Position numbers and translations under genes: made by a program. From Candidatus Helarchaeota archaeon (GTDB lineage Archaea > Asgardarchaeota > Lokiarchaeia > Helarchaeales > JABXJV01), in NCBI GenBank assembly GCA_013375355.1, contig JABXJV010000268.1:1-6148 (forward strand): a stretch of 6,148 nt of DNA, in the 5' to 3' direction. The notes beneath the pieces were generated by a model. That model did not search any database and was not told where the DNA came from. It saw nothing but the letters and a program-made list of their open reading frames with translations. Shown here in pieces: positions 1 through 5,821 of this stretch (its first letter is position 1; each line of letters starts with the position of its first letter).

Positions 1-20
1 CCTAAGAACTTAAAGTAGAA

Positions 21-32
21 GTTTTTTTTTAA
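21..32 (+). terminator. T-run, possible terminator of an upstream gene
   Basis: A run of nine T follows a G at 21. In plus frame 1 the window opens with five sense codons (P-K-N-L-K) and a TAG at 16-18, so a gene ending just left of this run would fit, but five codons cannot show that such a gene exists. T-runs of this kind end transcripts in archaea. The rest of 1-180 holds no coding sequence I can support. Confidence 0.25.
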
Positions 33-180
33 TATTTGGTTTCAATTAGAAACTTTCTGAAATTTTTCTTTACCCTCCATCTTTGTTTTTATAAACTTTC
101 AAAAATCTTAACAATTTGTGTTATTTCTAAAGAAGACCTTAAGAAGAAATATAGCGAAAGTTTCAAAAATTCTCAATTAG

Positions 181-188
181 ATATAAAT
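181..188 (+). promoter_or_regulatory. TATA-like box ahead of the DNA methyltransferase
   Basis: The sequence ATATAAAT is followed at about 25 bases by a plausible transcription start near 208-212. That start would lie after the in-frame TTG at 202 and before the ATG at 256, so this box favours the ATG start with a leader of roughly 45 bases. A second, palindromic box (TTTATAAA, 88-95) could serve instead, with a longer leader. No TFB-recognition element was clear. Confidence 0.35.
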
Positions 189-255
189 TATTAGAATTAA
201 TTTGACCTCTTTAACTAAAACCGACAAAAATGTCAAGGACTTTAATGTCAAAACT

Positions 256-1083
256 ATGGGAGACACTCCCCACCCTTTTTTAAAATGGGCAGGGGGCAAA
301 AGACAATTATTAGCGCAGTTTGATCAGTATTTTCCTCGAAAATTCAATAAATACATTGAGCCATTTGTCGGTGGAGGTGCTGTTTTTTTCTATTTATTAC
401 CTAAACAAGCAATTTTAATCGATAATAATGAAGAATTGATTAATTGTTATAAGGTTATTAAAAACAATGTATCTGAATTAATAGGTCTATTGAAAAAACA
501 TAAAAACGAAAAGAAATATTTCTATAAAATTCGAAAATTAGATCGTAATCATGAAGAATTTAATAAGTTGTCAGATGTAGAGAGAGCTTCTAGAACTATT
601 TATTTGAATAGATGTTGCTATAATGGACTTTATAGGGTAAATAGTCGAGGAGAATTTAATGTTCCCTTTGGTAAATATAAAAATCCTAATTTTTGTGACG
701 AAAAGAACTTAAAAACAGTTGGTACTGCACTAAAAAATGTTGAAATCTATAAAGATAGTTTTGAAAGATGCTTAAATTTTGCAGAAAAGGAGGATTTTGT
801 TTATCTTGATCCACCTTATCATCCAATTTCAGAAACGTCCAATTTTACCAGTTACACTAAAAATATTTTTGGAAAAGATTCACAAATTAAATTATTTCAA
901 GTTTTTAGACAACTTGATGAAATTGGTTGTAAATTATTGTTAAGTAATTCGTATAATAAATTTATTTTAGATTTATATAAAGATTATAAGATAATTACAA
1001 TTTATGCAAAAAGAGCTATTAATAGTAACGCAAAAAGAAGAGGAAAAATAAGAGAAATCCTAGTTTTAAATGATTTTAAATAA
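256..1083 (+). CDS. dam: Dam/DpnM-type DNA adenine N6-methyltransferase
   Basis: Transfers a methyl group from S-adenosylmethionine to adenine N6 in DNA. It is an alpha-class (D12 family) enzyme, whose characterised members mostly recognise GATC. With the ATG at 256 the protein has 275 residues, and FLKWAGGKR falls at residues 8-16, close to its place in E. coli Dam. The SAM-binding EPFVGGGA lies at about 35-42, the DpnM-like RVNSRGEFNVPFGKYKNP at about 127-144, and the catalytic DPPY at 185-188. A C-terminal block has R-A-I-N-S-N and R-E-I-L-V-L-N. The frame is open back to TTG 202, which would add 18 low-complexity residues without homology to the family, and the likely promoter argues against it. 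No Shine-Dalgarno site is obvious at either start. No restriction gene is visible, so it is either an orphan methylase or half of a system that extends leftwards. The fold and class are secure; the GATC target is inferred from the family. Confidence 0.93.
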   Translation: MGDTPHPFLKWAGGKRQLLAQFDQYFPRKFNKYIEPFVGGGAVFFYLLPKQAILIDNNEELINCYKVIKNNVSELIGLLKKHKNEKKYFYKIRKLDRNHEEFNKLSDVERASRTIYLNRCCYNGLYRVNSRGEFNVPFGKYKNPNFCDEKNLKTVGTALKNVEIYKDSFERCLNFAEKEDFVYLDPPYHPISETSNFTSYTKNIFGKDSQIKLFQVFRQLDEIGCKLLLSNSYNKFILDLYKDYKIITIYAKRAINSNAKRRGKIREILVLNDFK

Positions 1084-1087
1084 AAAA
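1082..1087 (-). terminator. T-run ending the metallo-beta-lactamase gene
   Basis: Six A on the plus strand (six T on the minus strand) lie about ten bases beyond the stop of the minus-strand gene and overlap the stop codon of the methyltransferase. With only 13 bases between two converging genes, the stop signals have to overlap coding sequence. Assigned from T-run composition alone. Confidence 0.35.
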
Positions 1088-1096
1088 GTAATCAAA

Positions 1097-2404
1097 TTAT
1101 TCATTTGGTTTAAGATTCTTTTTAATTTCTTTGATTTTACCCTTAATTTGAATTGCTCCATTATTTAGAATATTTTTCACTATAAAAGATGTTTCAATAT
1201 TAGCTTGTTTTTTCAAAATTTTTCTCTTCAACTCGTAAGCTTTTAAGAGAAATTCTTTATTCTTTGGAACTGTGCCTTTAATTATTACATCAAGGATATG
1301 TAAGGCTAATTGTAGTTTTCCATCTTCAAATAGTTTTTTAGCATGTTCAAAATATTTATCTTCGCTATTTAACCCGGTTATTTTTAATAATTCGTTTGCT
1401 ATATCAGATGATTTTGAAGGAAATAGATCTGTTGGATTTCCTGAATTATACCATCCATGATATAACCGATAGGCAGCATGAATTCCAAATCGATAACAGC
1501 CATACATTGGCCTCAACCATTTACTTTTTTTGAATTTTTCGGGATAAATGCCAACCATTTCATGAAATACTTCCTCGAACCATTTCCCTTCATTCATTCT
1601 TTTTACAACTTCATTATGAACAAAGTGCATTGCTTCAGCTGTGATAGTTAGACAGTCTTTAACATTTTCAGGTCCTTCTATTAAAGGTCCATGACCTGGA
1701 ATAATAAATTCAGCATTTTTTTCAATCATTTTTTCCATAGCCTCGGCCCAATGGTTAGGATAACGCTGAACTTTATAGGGATTACCAATATTTGGATAGC
1801 CAGAAATCATCAAATCCCCTGAGAAAATTACTTTCTTTTCTGGCATATACATCCAAATAGCATCGTCAGTTTCCCCCCATTCTGAATATATTTCAAACTT
1901 ATAAGGACCTAATTTAAATGAATAATTTTCATTATTACGAATTATAATTGTTGGATCTAAGGTTTCTTTAGCAGAAACTACACTTCTGGATCCCCTATCG
2001 ATCATTGATGCGAATTGTTGAGAATTAACAAAATTTTGATGCCCTTCCATCATCTTATATTTTTCAAATCTTTTTATACAATTCTCATGAGCAATAACTT
2101 GGGGTTTTTCCCATCCCTTTTCTTCTATTTCTTTTAAAAAAAGTTCATATCCAAAACAATGATCGAAATGGCCATGAGAATAAATTATGTATTTGATTGG
2201 TTTATCAGTTATTTTTCTTGCTTCTTCGAAGATTTTTCTTCTAAAAAATGTAGTCCCAATATCAAAAACTACTAATCCCTCGTCACCACATTTTACTAAT
2301 CCCACATTTGCGAACGCTGGAATATGCCATACGTCCTTGCATCCTAATTCAACTGGATCTGCTAAACCTAAAAATTCCGCTTGAAATTTATCTGAGAAGC
2401 TCAA
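1097..2404 (-). CDS. MBL-fold hydrolase with alkyl-sulfatase dimerisation domain
   Basis: A predicted binuclear zinc hydrolase of 435 residues without a signal peptide, hence cytoplasmic. The metallo-beta-lactamase domain spans roughly 20-245, with the HxHxDH motif at 77-82 (HGHFDH), a bridging acid at Asp197 (FSGDLM) and the last ligand at His238 (PGHGP). Glu177 (WGETDDA) stands where most MBL enzymes have GHT; Pseudomonas alkyl sulfatase SdsA1 also uses glutamate ligands in this part of the site. Residues about 295-400 (YRFGIHAAYRLYHGWY, then GNPTDL) match the helical dimerisation domain of alkyl sulfatases. The usual SCP2-like C-terminal domain is missing: SdsA1-type enzymes have about 650 residues, and only some 35 lysine-rich residues follow here. 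The start is TTG, backed by AGGT seven bases upstream and a stop four codons before it; the next Met is residue 120. Substrate is unknown: a sulfate ester is possible but unproven. The gene converges on the methyltransferase and diverges from the gene at 2545. Confidence 0.88.
   Translation of the reverse strand: MSFSDKFQAEFLGLADPVELGCKDVWHIPAFANVGLVKCGDEGLVVFDIGTTFFRRKIFEEARKITDKPIKYIIYSHGHFDHCFGYELFLKEIEEKGWEKPQVIAHENCIKRFEKYKMMEGHQNFVNSQQFASMIDRGSRSVVSAKETLDPTIIIRNNENYSFKLGPYKFEIYSEWGETDDAIWMYMPEKKVIFSGDLMISGYPNIGNPYKVQRYPNHWAEAMEKMIEKNAEFIIPGHGPLIEGPENVKDCLTITAEAMHFVHNEVVKRMNEGKWFEEVFHEMVGIYPEKFKKSKWLRPMYGCYRFGIHAAYRLYHGWYNSGNPTDLFPSKSSDIANELLKITGLNSEDKYFEHAKKLFEDGKLQLALHILDVIIKGTVPKNKEFLLKAYELKRKILKKQANIETSFIVKNILNNGAIQIKGKIKEIKKNLKPNE
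1118..1135 (+). terminator. T-rich stretch, possible terminator of the methyltransferase gene
   Basis: A T-rich plus-strand stretch (T5 at 1119-1123, then more T clusters) begins 35 bases after the methyltransferase stop, inside the 3' end of the converging gene. It has no hairpin. The same bases encode the lysine- and isoleucine-rich C-terminus of the opposing protein, so the composition may be coincidental. Confidence 0.22.
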
Positions 2405-2544
2405 TATAATTACCTATAAAAAATCGAAAATCTTGAAATCAATTAAAAAACTAGGATTTAAAAAGATTATTAATAGATAAGATAAAATAATTTTTTAAGT
2501 ATTATTTCACCAATTATTTCAACGAAATTACTATATAGAGTGAT
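2405..2544. promoter_or_regulatory. Divergent promoter region
   Basis: These 140 very AT-rich bases separate two diverging genes, so each must start transcription here or read in from elsewhere. On the minus strand TTTTTAAAT (about 2457-2465) would start the MBL gene near 2435. For the plus strand, the T/A stretch at 2491-2501 would start a message near 2520. A better-looking TATATA at 2532-2537 lies too close to the start codons of the plus-strand gene to serve it. No operator-like palindrome stands out from the AT background. Confidence 0.35.
2412..2415 (-). promoter_or_regulatory. Ribosome binding site deciding a TTG start
   Basis: On the minus strand AGGT lies seven bases before the TTG at 2404. 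It matches part of the AGGAGGTGA complement of the 16S tail. Because no ATG or GTG occurs in the first 119 codons, this site and the upstream stop fix the non-standard start of the MBL-fold gene. Confidence 0.45.
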
Positions 2545-2988
2545 GTGAAACAAATGCGAATTGACTTAGAGGATATTGGAGTTTCCTTAGATATAGGAGA
2601 CTGGGTACATAAATATGTAGAAGAAATTCAAACATGGGCTGCTAGAAAAAAGCCAGAACAACCCTTTCCTAATTTAAAAATTGATGTAAAGGATGAAAAA
2701 TTATATGATTTACATGATGTTTCAGATATTCTTATAGATCAGATTAAAGAAAGCTTACCACCTGAGGCTAAATTTTCAAATATTCAAAAATTTAATATTG
2801 GAGATAATAAAGCATTATCGGTTGATATTTCTGGCAGAAAGCTAGAAAATAAAGATATTTTGATCATAATGAAAATAATTGCAACAAGTTCTAATATTGT
2901 CATTCTTAGCTTTACATTAGAAGCAGATACACTTCCAAAATACAAGGATGAATTCCAACAAATTACGCAAAGCTTTAAAAAAATATAA
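2545..2988 (+). CDS. Hypothetical protein, 147 residues
   Basis: I do not recognise this protein. It has no signal peptide, membrane segment or cysteine, and is probably a small soluble cytoplasmic protein. Residues 1-40 look helical and acidic (Trp20, Trp31), and about 57-72 form another helix. From 80 to the end the pattern is beta-rich: K-A-L-S-V-D-I-S-G, an alternating hydrophobic stretch at 105-124, then a closing helix ending in QSFKKI. The last 70 residues faintly recall Mog1/PsbP-like sandwich domains, in which a late strand is followed by a helix ending in an SF motif; this is only a visual likeness. The start is GTG at 2545, directly behind GAGTGAT, or ATG at 2554 three codons later; the sequence does not decide. 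Codon use matches the neighbours and the frame is intact, so it is probably a real gene. It converges on the Fe-S protein gene. Confidence 0.72.
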   Translation: MKQMRIDLEDIGVSLDIGDWVHKYVEEIQTWAARKKPEQPFPNLKIDVKDEKLYDLHDVSDILIDQIKESLPPEAKFSNIQKFNIGDNKALSVDISGRKLENKDILIIMKIIATSSNIVILSFTLEADTLPKYKDEFQQITQSFKKI

Positions 2989-3014
2989 TTAAAATTAATA
3001 ATCTATTTTTTTAA
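2975..3014. terminator. Two-way terminator between convergent genes
   Basis: A perfect 11-base inverted repeat (2975-2985 and 3004-3014, spacer 18 bases) places seven A on the left and seven T on the right. Read on the plus strand, the T7 (3006-3012) falls 18 bases after the stop at 2988. Read on the minus strand, the other arm gives T7 (2983-2977) about 40 bases after the stop at 3023, inside the end of the opposing gene. Both genes thus get the T-run that archaeal polymerase needs from one symmetric element. Confidence 0.6.
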
Positions 3015-3022
3015 TTAATCTG

Positions 3023-4141
3023 CTAAGGATTAGCTCTATTCTCTTTGTAGATCCTATTCATTAATTGTAAAAAATTATCAAAAATGTGTGATCTTTCTTT
3101 CCTATGAAGTCTAATTGCCCCATTAGGACATGTTACTCCACATACACCACAGCCAAAACATTTTTCGATGTCTACTGATGCCTTTTCATTTTCAATTATA
3201 ATTGCATTAAAAGGACATCTGTTAGAACAAAGCTCACAACCCTTACATAATTCAGCATCAACTATTGCAATATAATTTGATTTTGAGATACAATTTTCAT
3301 TCTTTTCTTCAAAACGAGTCATACCTCTTAATATGCTGCAGCAGCATGGGCAACAACAACATAATACTTGATGATTATGCTGTTTCACATTCTCGGTTGT
3401 AAAAACGAGACCCAATATTGCCAATTTGTCTACAAATTCATGAGCTTCTTCGATAGTTAGTTCTCTACCCTCACCCCTATCTAAAAAATATTGCCCAAAT
3501 GAACCTAATTGAAAACATGATTCTTTAATTGGAAATTTATCCTTACATTCTCTAATTTCTAATATCTCAGTCCTATTTCTACAAGGACAATCAGTTATTA
3601 CAATTGGTTTTTGACATTCATCCATTATTTTATGAATTTCTTCTACATTTAAGACCTGGGATTGAGAATCAATCGATTGTCCAATAGGAATAACCCTCAT
3701 AAGTGAGGTTCCAGCATCAGATGATTCATAACGTTTATAATACTTTTCTTTAATGAAAAATTGTAGATATAATTCCGCCCCTTTTTTTCCGAGTCTTTCT
3801 AATGCTTTCGAATATTTAAATCCGATATTTAAAAGATGAGCCATAGTTAAGAAGTAAGAATAGCCCCCAATATCTTGGATTATTCCCTTATCAGTCATTT
3901 CTTCAAGGATTTTTTTGGTTTCTTTTCGAGTCTTACCAATACGCTTAGAAATTTCACGTGCTGACAGTGGTCTTATATCTAAATGTTGTGCTATTTCTGC
4001 TTCTTCAGGTGTAAATAATAATTTAATATAATCTCTAAAGGATTGGGAAATTTTACCATCTACTATAGGGATATCGTTTGGATATTCTCTCATTTTCTGT
4101 AAGATTATTTCGTATGGATCTTGAATTTCTGTAGAACTCAT
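3023..4141 (-). CDS. Winged-helix / two-[4Fe-4S] ferredoxin protein with CxCCxCCC-type motif
   Basis: A 372-residue fusion. Residues about 41-110 form a winged helix-turn-helix: TPEEAEIAQHL, then SAREISKRIGK, a recognition helix TRKETKKILEEMTDKG, and a wing around GGYSYFLT. The middle has DCPCR (Cys185, Cys187), Cys199 and Cys209, then GREL-TIEEA. Next comes CCCCPCCC at 261-268. The C-terminus is a typical bacterial-type ferredoxin with two [4Fe-4S] motifs: Cys299, 302, 305, 309 and Cys328, 331, 334, 338. I know this layout from an uncharacterised family common in anaerobes, usually annotated only as a 4Fe-4S protein; the cysteine patch there is typically CNCCxCCC. The role is open: a redox-responsive regulator or an electron carrier that kept a DNA-binding-like domain are both possible. 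It is cytoplasmic, with no membrane segments. The start is ATG with GGAG seven bases upstream and a TATA-like box near 4175. It lies 60 bases downstream of the M20 gene. Confidence 0.88.
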   Translation of the reverse strand: MSSTEIQDPYEIILQKMREYPNDIPIVDGKISQSFRDYIKLLFTPEEAEIAQHLDIRPLSAREISKRIGKTRKETKKILEEMTDKGIIQDIGGYSYFLTMAHLLNIGFKYSKALERLGKKGAELYLQFFIKEKYYKRYESSDAGTSLMRVIPIGQSIDSQSQVLNVEEIHKIMDECQKPIVITDCPCRNRTEILEIRECKDKFPIKESCFQLGSFGQYFLDRGEGRELTIEEAHEFVDKLAILGLVFTTENVKQHNHQVLCCCCPCCCSILRGMTRFEEKNENCISKSNYIAIVDAELCKGCELCSNRCPFNAIIIENEKASVDIEKCFGCGVCGVTCPNGAIRLHRKERSHIFDNFLQLMNRIYKENRANP

Positions 4142-4148
4142 TTCTTTT

Positions 4149-4180
4149 CTCCATTAATACTTCCTATAGTTTATTTAAAT
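4149..4180 (-). promoter_or_regulatory. Promoter and ribosome binding site of the Fe-S/HTH gene
   Basis: On the minus strand ATTTAAATAA (4171-4180) is a good archaeal TATA-like box that predicts a start near 4150. GGAG (4152-4149) sits seven bases before the ATG. The predicted leader is so short that it would contain little more than the ribosome site, so the exact start may lie a few bases further upstream. An independent promoter here means that the gene need not depend on read-through from the M20 gene. Confidence 0.5.
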
Positions 4181-4201
4181 TAATTTCTGTAGGAATCCAA
4201 C

Positions 4202-5482
4202 CTAAAAATCACCGCAAAGGTATAGGATTATTTCTTTTATGAATGATTTAACATCTCTCATACGAATAAATTCATTGACCCCATGAGCATTTGATTGGAT
4301 ATTAGTTACTCCTCGCATCATAATTTTATTGGAAACTTCATTAACGAAACCCATATCGGTAGAGCCACTTATTCCGAGGTATCCAATTTTATCAGGTTGA
4401 ATATTATGAACTTTACACATAATTTTTATCATTTTTTTAACAAAATCTGAATCGGGATCTGCTTTCAATGGTGGATATATATGTGAAAGATTAATTTTAA
4501 CGTCTTTTAAAGAAGTTTGAGATTTTCCCTTTTCAATAGCTTCCAAGATTTCGTTCTTTACATCTTCGAAATTTTCATCTGGAATATATCTTCTATTTAT
4601 TACAAACGTGCACTTGTCTGGAACGATATTTGATTTTACACCTCCGTGAATAATATCTATATTAAACATTGGTGACATCATTCTTCTAGTGGGATCGTCT
4701 TGCCGTGGAATCCCAGGAATATCTTTACTTTGTCTTTTTTCAACAATCTTTTTTAACTTCATTAATTCATTTAATATCGGGATGGTCTGTTCTATAGCAT
4801 TAATTCCCATAAAATTCATCCCTGAGTGGCAGCTCACACCTATGCTTTCGACTTCTACATCCAAATCACCAGCGGATCCGACAATTATTACCCTTTCTTG
4901 CGCCCCTTCCATACAAATCAGTTCACTATTTTCCTTCATATAGCCATTTTCAACTAAATATTTAACTCCAGGTTGTACACCTATTTCCTCATCTGTGCAA
5001 ATTAAAGCCTTAATATTGTATTTTGATTCTAAATTTAATTTGTTCATTAATTCTAGTGCTAGAATTAAACATGGAATTGTTCCCTTCATGTCCGCTGTCC
5101 CTCGACCATATATTTTTCCCCTTTTTGCAAGTGTGGCTGCAAAAGGTTTATATCTCCATTTTTTTTCATCACCAACAGGAACAACATCCATATGTGCGTA
5201 GAAATTTAGATCTTTATCTTTTCCTAAATCCTTATATGCAACCAAATTTACTCTTGGTCCCTCTAGAGGTAAAGGGATTTCTTTGATTTTAGATGGTGGA
5301 ACAGTTACCTTCTCTAACGAAAAACCAAGATTTTTAAAATGTGGAACTAACGTGTCAACAAATTTGTCATAATTTTTACCCGGAGGAACTGATGTGTCTA
5401 TTGAAATTAGTTCATTCATTAATGAAATTACTTTAGCGTCTTCAATTTTATCCACTTCTTCGAATATCTTATCAATTTCCAA
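4202..5482 (-). CDS. M20-family zinc peptidase/deacylase (ArgE/DapE/CPG2 type)
   Basis: A cytoplasmic binuclear zinc amidohydrolase of 426 residues, a normal length for the family. Visible active-site residues are His97 and Asp99 (YAHMDVVP), the bridging Asp131 (GRGTADMKG), the catalytic base Glu165 and ligand Glu166 (TDEEIG), a further acidic ligand at Glu192 (CMEGA) and the last ligand His400 (NAHGVNEF). The inserted dimerisation domain spans about 205-325 and carries the conserved His219 (VSCHSG). All catalytic positions are intact. The family covers acetylornithine deacetylase, succinyl-diaminopimelate desuccinylase, carboxypeptidase G2 and dipeptidases, and sequence alone does not choose among them; no amino-acid biosynthesis genes adjoin it. 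The start is TTG, with GAGG seven bases upstream. An ATG at 5495 is out of frame and is part of that ribosome-site region. It is followed after 60 bases by the Fe-S/HTH gene without an evident terminator, so co-transcription is possible. Confidence 0.92.
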   Translation of the reverse strand: MEIDKIFEEVDKIEDAKVISLMNELISIDTSVPPGKNYDKFVDTLVPHFKNLGFSLEKVTVPPSKIKEIPLPLEGPRVNLVAYKDLGKDKDLNFYAHMDVVPVGDEKKWRYKPFAATLAKRGKIYGRGTADMKGTIPCLILALELMNKLNLESKYNIKALICTDEEIGVQPGVKYLVENGYMKENSELICMEGAQERVIIVGSAGDLDVEVESIGVSCHSGMNFMGINAIEQTIPILNELMKLKKIVEKRQSKDIPGIPRQDDPTRRMMSPMFNIDIIHGGVKSNIVPDKCTFVINRRYIPDENFEDVKNEILEAIEKGKSQTSLKDVKINLSHIYPPLKADPDSDFVKKMIKIMCKVHNIQPDKIGYLGISGSTDMGFVNEVSNKIMMRGVTNIQSNAHGVNEFIRMRDVKSFIKEIILYLCGDF

Positions 5483-5489
5483 AAAGATC

Positions 5490-5493
5490 CCTC
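5490..5493 (-). promoter_or_regulatory. Ribosome binding site deciding a TTG start
   Basis: GAGG on the minus strand, within TGAGGGATC, stands seven bases before the TTG at 5482. It is the strongest support for that non-ATG start. The nearby ATG at 5495-5493 reads in another frame and would start inside the site itself. Confidence 0.6.
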
Positions 5494-5516
5494 ATTTTTA
5501 GAGATAATAATATCTA

Positions 5517-5530
5517 TTATAATATTAAAT
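5517..5530 (-). promoter_or_regulatory. TATA-like box of the M20 peptidase gene
   Basis: On the minus strand the stretch ATTTAATATTATAA places a transcription start near 5500, giving a leader of roughly 18 bases that includes the GAGG site. The surrounding DNA is nearly all A and T, so the exact box cannot be fixed by eye. Confidence 0.4.
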
Positions 5531-5550
5531 AATTATTTTTGAATTTGCTT

Positions 5551-5575
5551 TTAAATGATTTTTAAATCAATTTAA
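5551..5575. repeat. AT-rich palindrome upstream of the M20 promoter
   Basis: A near-perfect palindrome has 11-base arms centred on TT, with one extra A at 5570; its core is TGATTTTTAAATCA (5556-5569). It lies 20 to 60 bases upstream of the likely TATA box of the minus-strand M20 gene, where an activator or repressor could bind. In DNA this AT-rich such symmetry can arise by chance. Confidence 0.25.
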
Positions 5576-5640
5576 TGAAATTTAAGTCAAATTGAATTTA
5601 ATAAAGGTTCTAAATTGTAAATTTGAATCGACTGTTCAAC

Positions 5641-5650
5641 TTAAATATAA
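5641..5650 (+). promoter_or_regulatory. Possible plus-strand TATA-like box
   Basis: TTAAATATAA resembles the archaeal TATA consensus and predicts a plus-strand start near 5670, just where GGAG (5670-5673) precedes an ATG at 5680. The box also reads acceptably on the minus strand, where it could give the M20 gene a longer leader. Confidence 0.25.
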
Positions 5651-5704
5651 CTATTCGTTTATTGACAGTGGAGACTTACATGCAACGGAACACATATGAG
5701 GGTT

Positions 5705-5776
5705 TTACCTTCGCCATTTCATTTTTGATTCCCTCCCCCCTCCCTCATCCCCTCCTCTTTTTTACGGTGAAGGTAA
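5705..5776. repeat. Inverted repeat enclosing a pyrimidine-rich tract
   Basis: The arms TTACCTTCGCC (5705-5715) and GGTGAAGGTAA (5766-5776) pair over 11 positions, with one G-T pair and a 50-base spacer. A plus-strand RNA would pair fully, including the G-U wobble, and four more wobble-containing pairs could extend the stem to 5701-5780. A minus-strand RNA would have an A-C mismatch instead. The spacer is almost all pyrimidine from 5729 and ends in T6 (5758-5763). It may be a transcript-ending structure, a small RNA or a short mobile repeat; no second copy lies in the window. Confidence 0.55.
5731..5752 (-). other. G-quadruplex motif
   Basis: On the plus strand four runs of C (3, 6, 3 and 4 bases) are separated by T, T and TCAT. 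On the minus strand this is a textbook G3+ quadruplex pattern with loops of 1, 1 and 4 bases; the plus strand could form an i-motif. It begins 70 bases beyond the stop of the minus-strand dehydrogenase, so it would lie in that gene's 3' untranslated RNA. Confidence 0.6.
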
Positions 5777-5821
5777 GATTCAACCAATTTACATCTTTAA
5801 TTAACATAGGGGTCTTTCTCA

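Larger units (their letters stand above)
5483..5821. other. Gene-free stretch between dehydrogenase and M20 genes
   Basis: This 339-base interval is the longest without a supported gene. From the M20 side it holds that gene's ribosome site and TATA-like box (5490-5530), an AT-rich palindrome (5551-5575), a TATA-like box usable on the plus strand (5641-5650), and a C-rich pyrimidine tract between inverted-repeat arms (5705-5776). The open frame at 5680-5844 on the plus strand is discussed as a finding and is not called as a gene. The abrupt change from AT-rich to C-rich DNA near 5730-5757 is unlike anything else in the window. Confidence 0.7.

Noticed and set aside
39..53. Short hairpin GTTTC-AATTA-GAAAC near the left edge
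   Set aside because: A five-base stem is expected often in DNA this AT-rich, and nothing around it suggests function.
97..170. Repeated TTTCAAAAAT at 97-106 and 161-170
   Set aside because: Only two copies, ten bases each, of low-complexity sequence; not an array or a convincing operator pair.
1272..2384. Two plus-strand open frames opposite the MBL-fold gene
   Set aside because: They are complementary to well-conserved coding sequence and carry no recognisable motif or ribosome site.
2531..2538. A strong-looking TATA box (CTATATAG) just ahead of the 147-residue gene
   Set aside because: It predicts a transcript start near 2558, after both GTG 2545 and ATG 2554, and no further in-frame start codon occurs in the next 30 codons. 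It is probably a chance AT match.
4689..5286. Three plus-strand open frames opposite the M20 gene
   Set aside because: They are antisense to a gene with all catalytic motifs intact, have biased composition and lack start signals; they are shadows.
5676..5717. Thirteen-codon minus-strand frame (ATG GCG AAG ...) following a GGAGGG site, like a leader peptide ahead of the M20 gene
   Set aside because: The purine-rich complement of the C-rich tract will create ribosome-site look-alikes by composition. The ATG is 13 bases from the site (a nearer ATG at 5722 gives only five codons), and the M20 gene starts about 190 bases further on.
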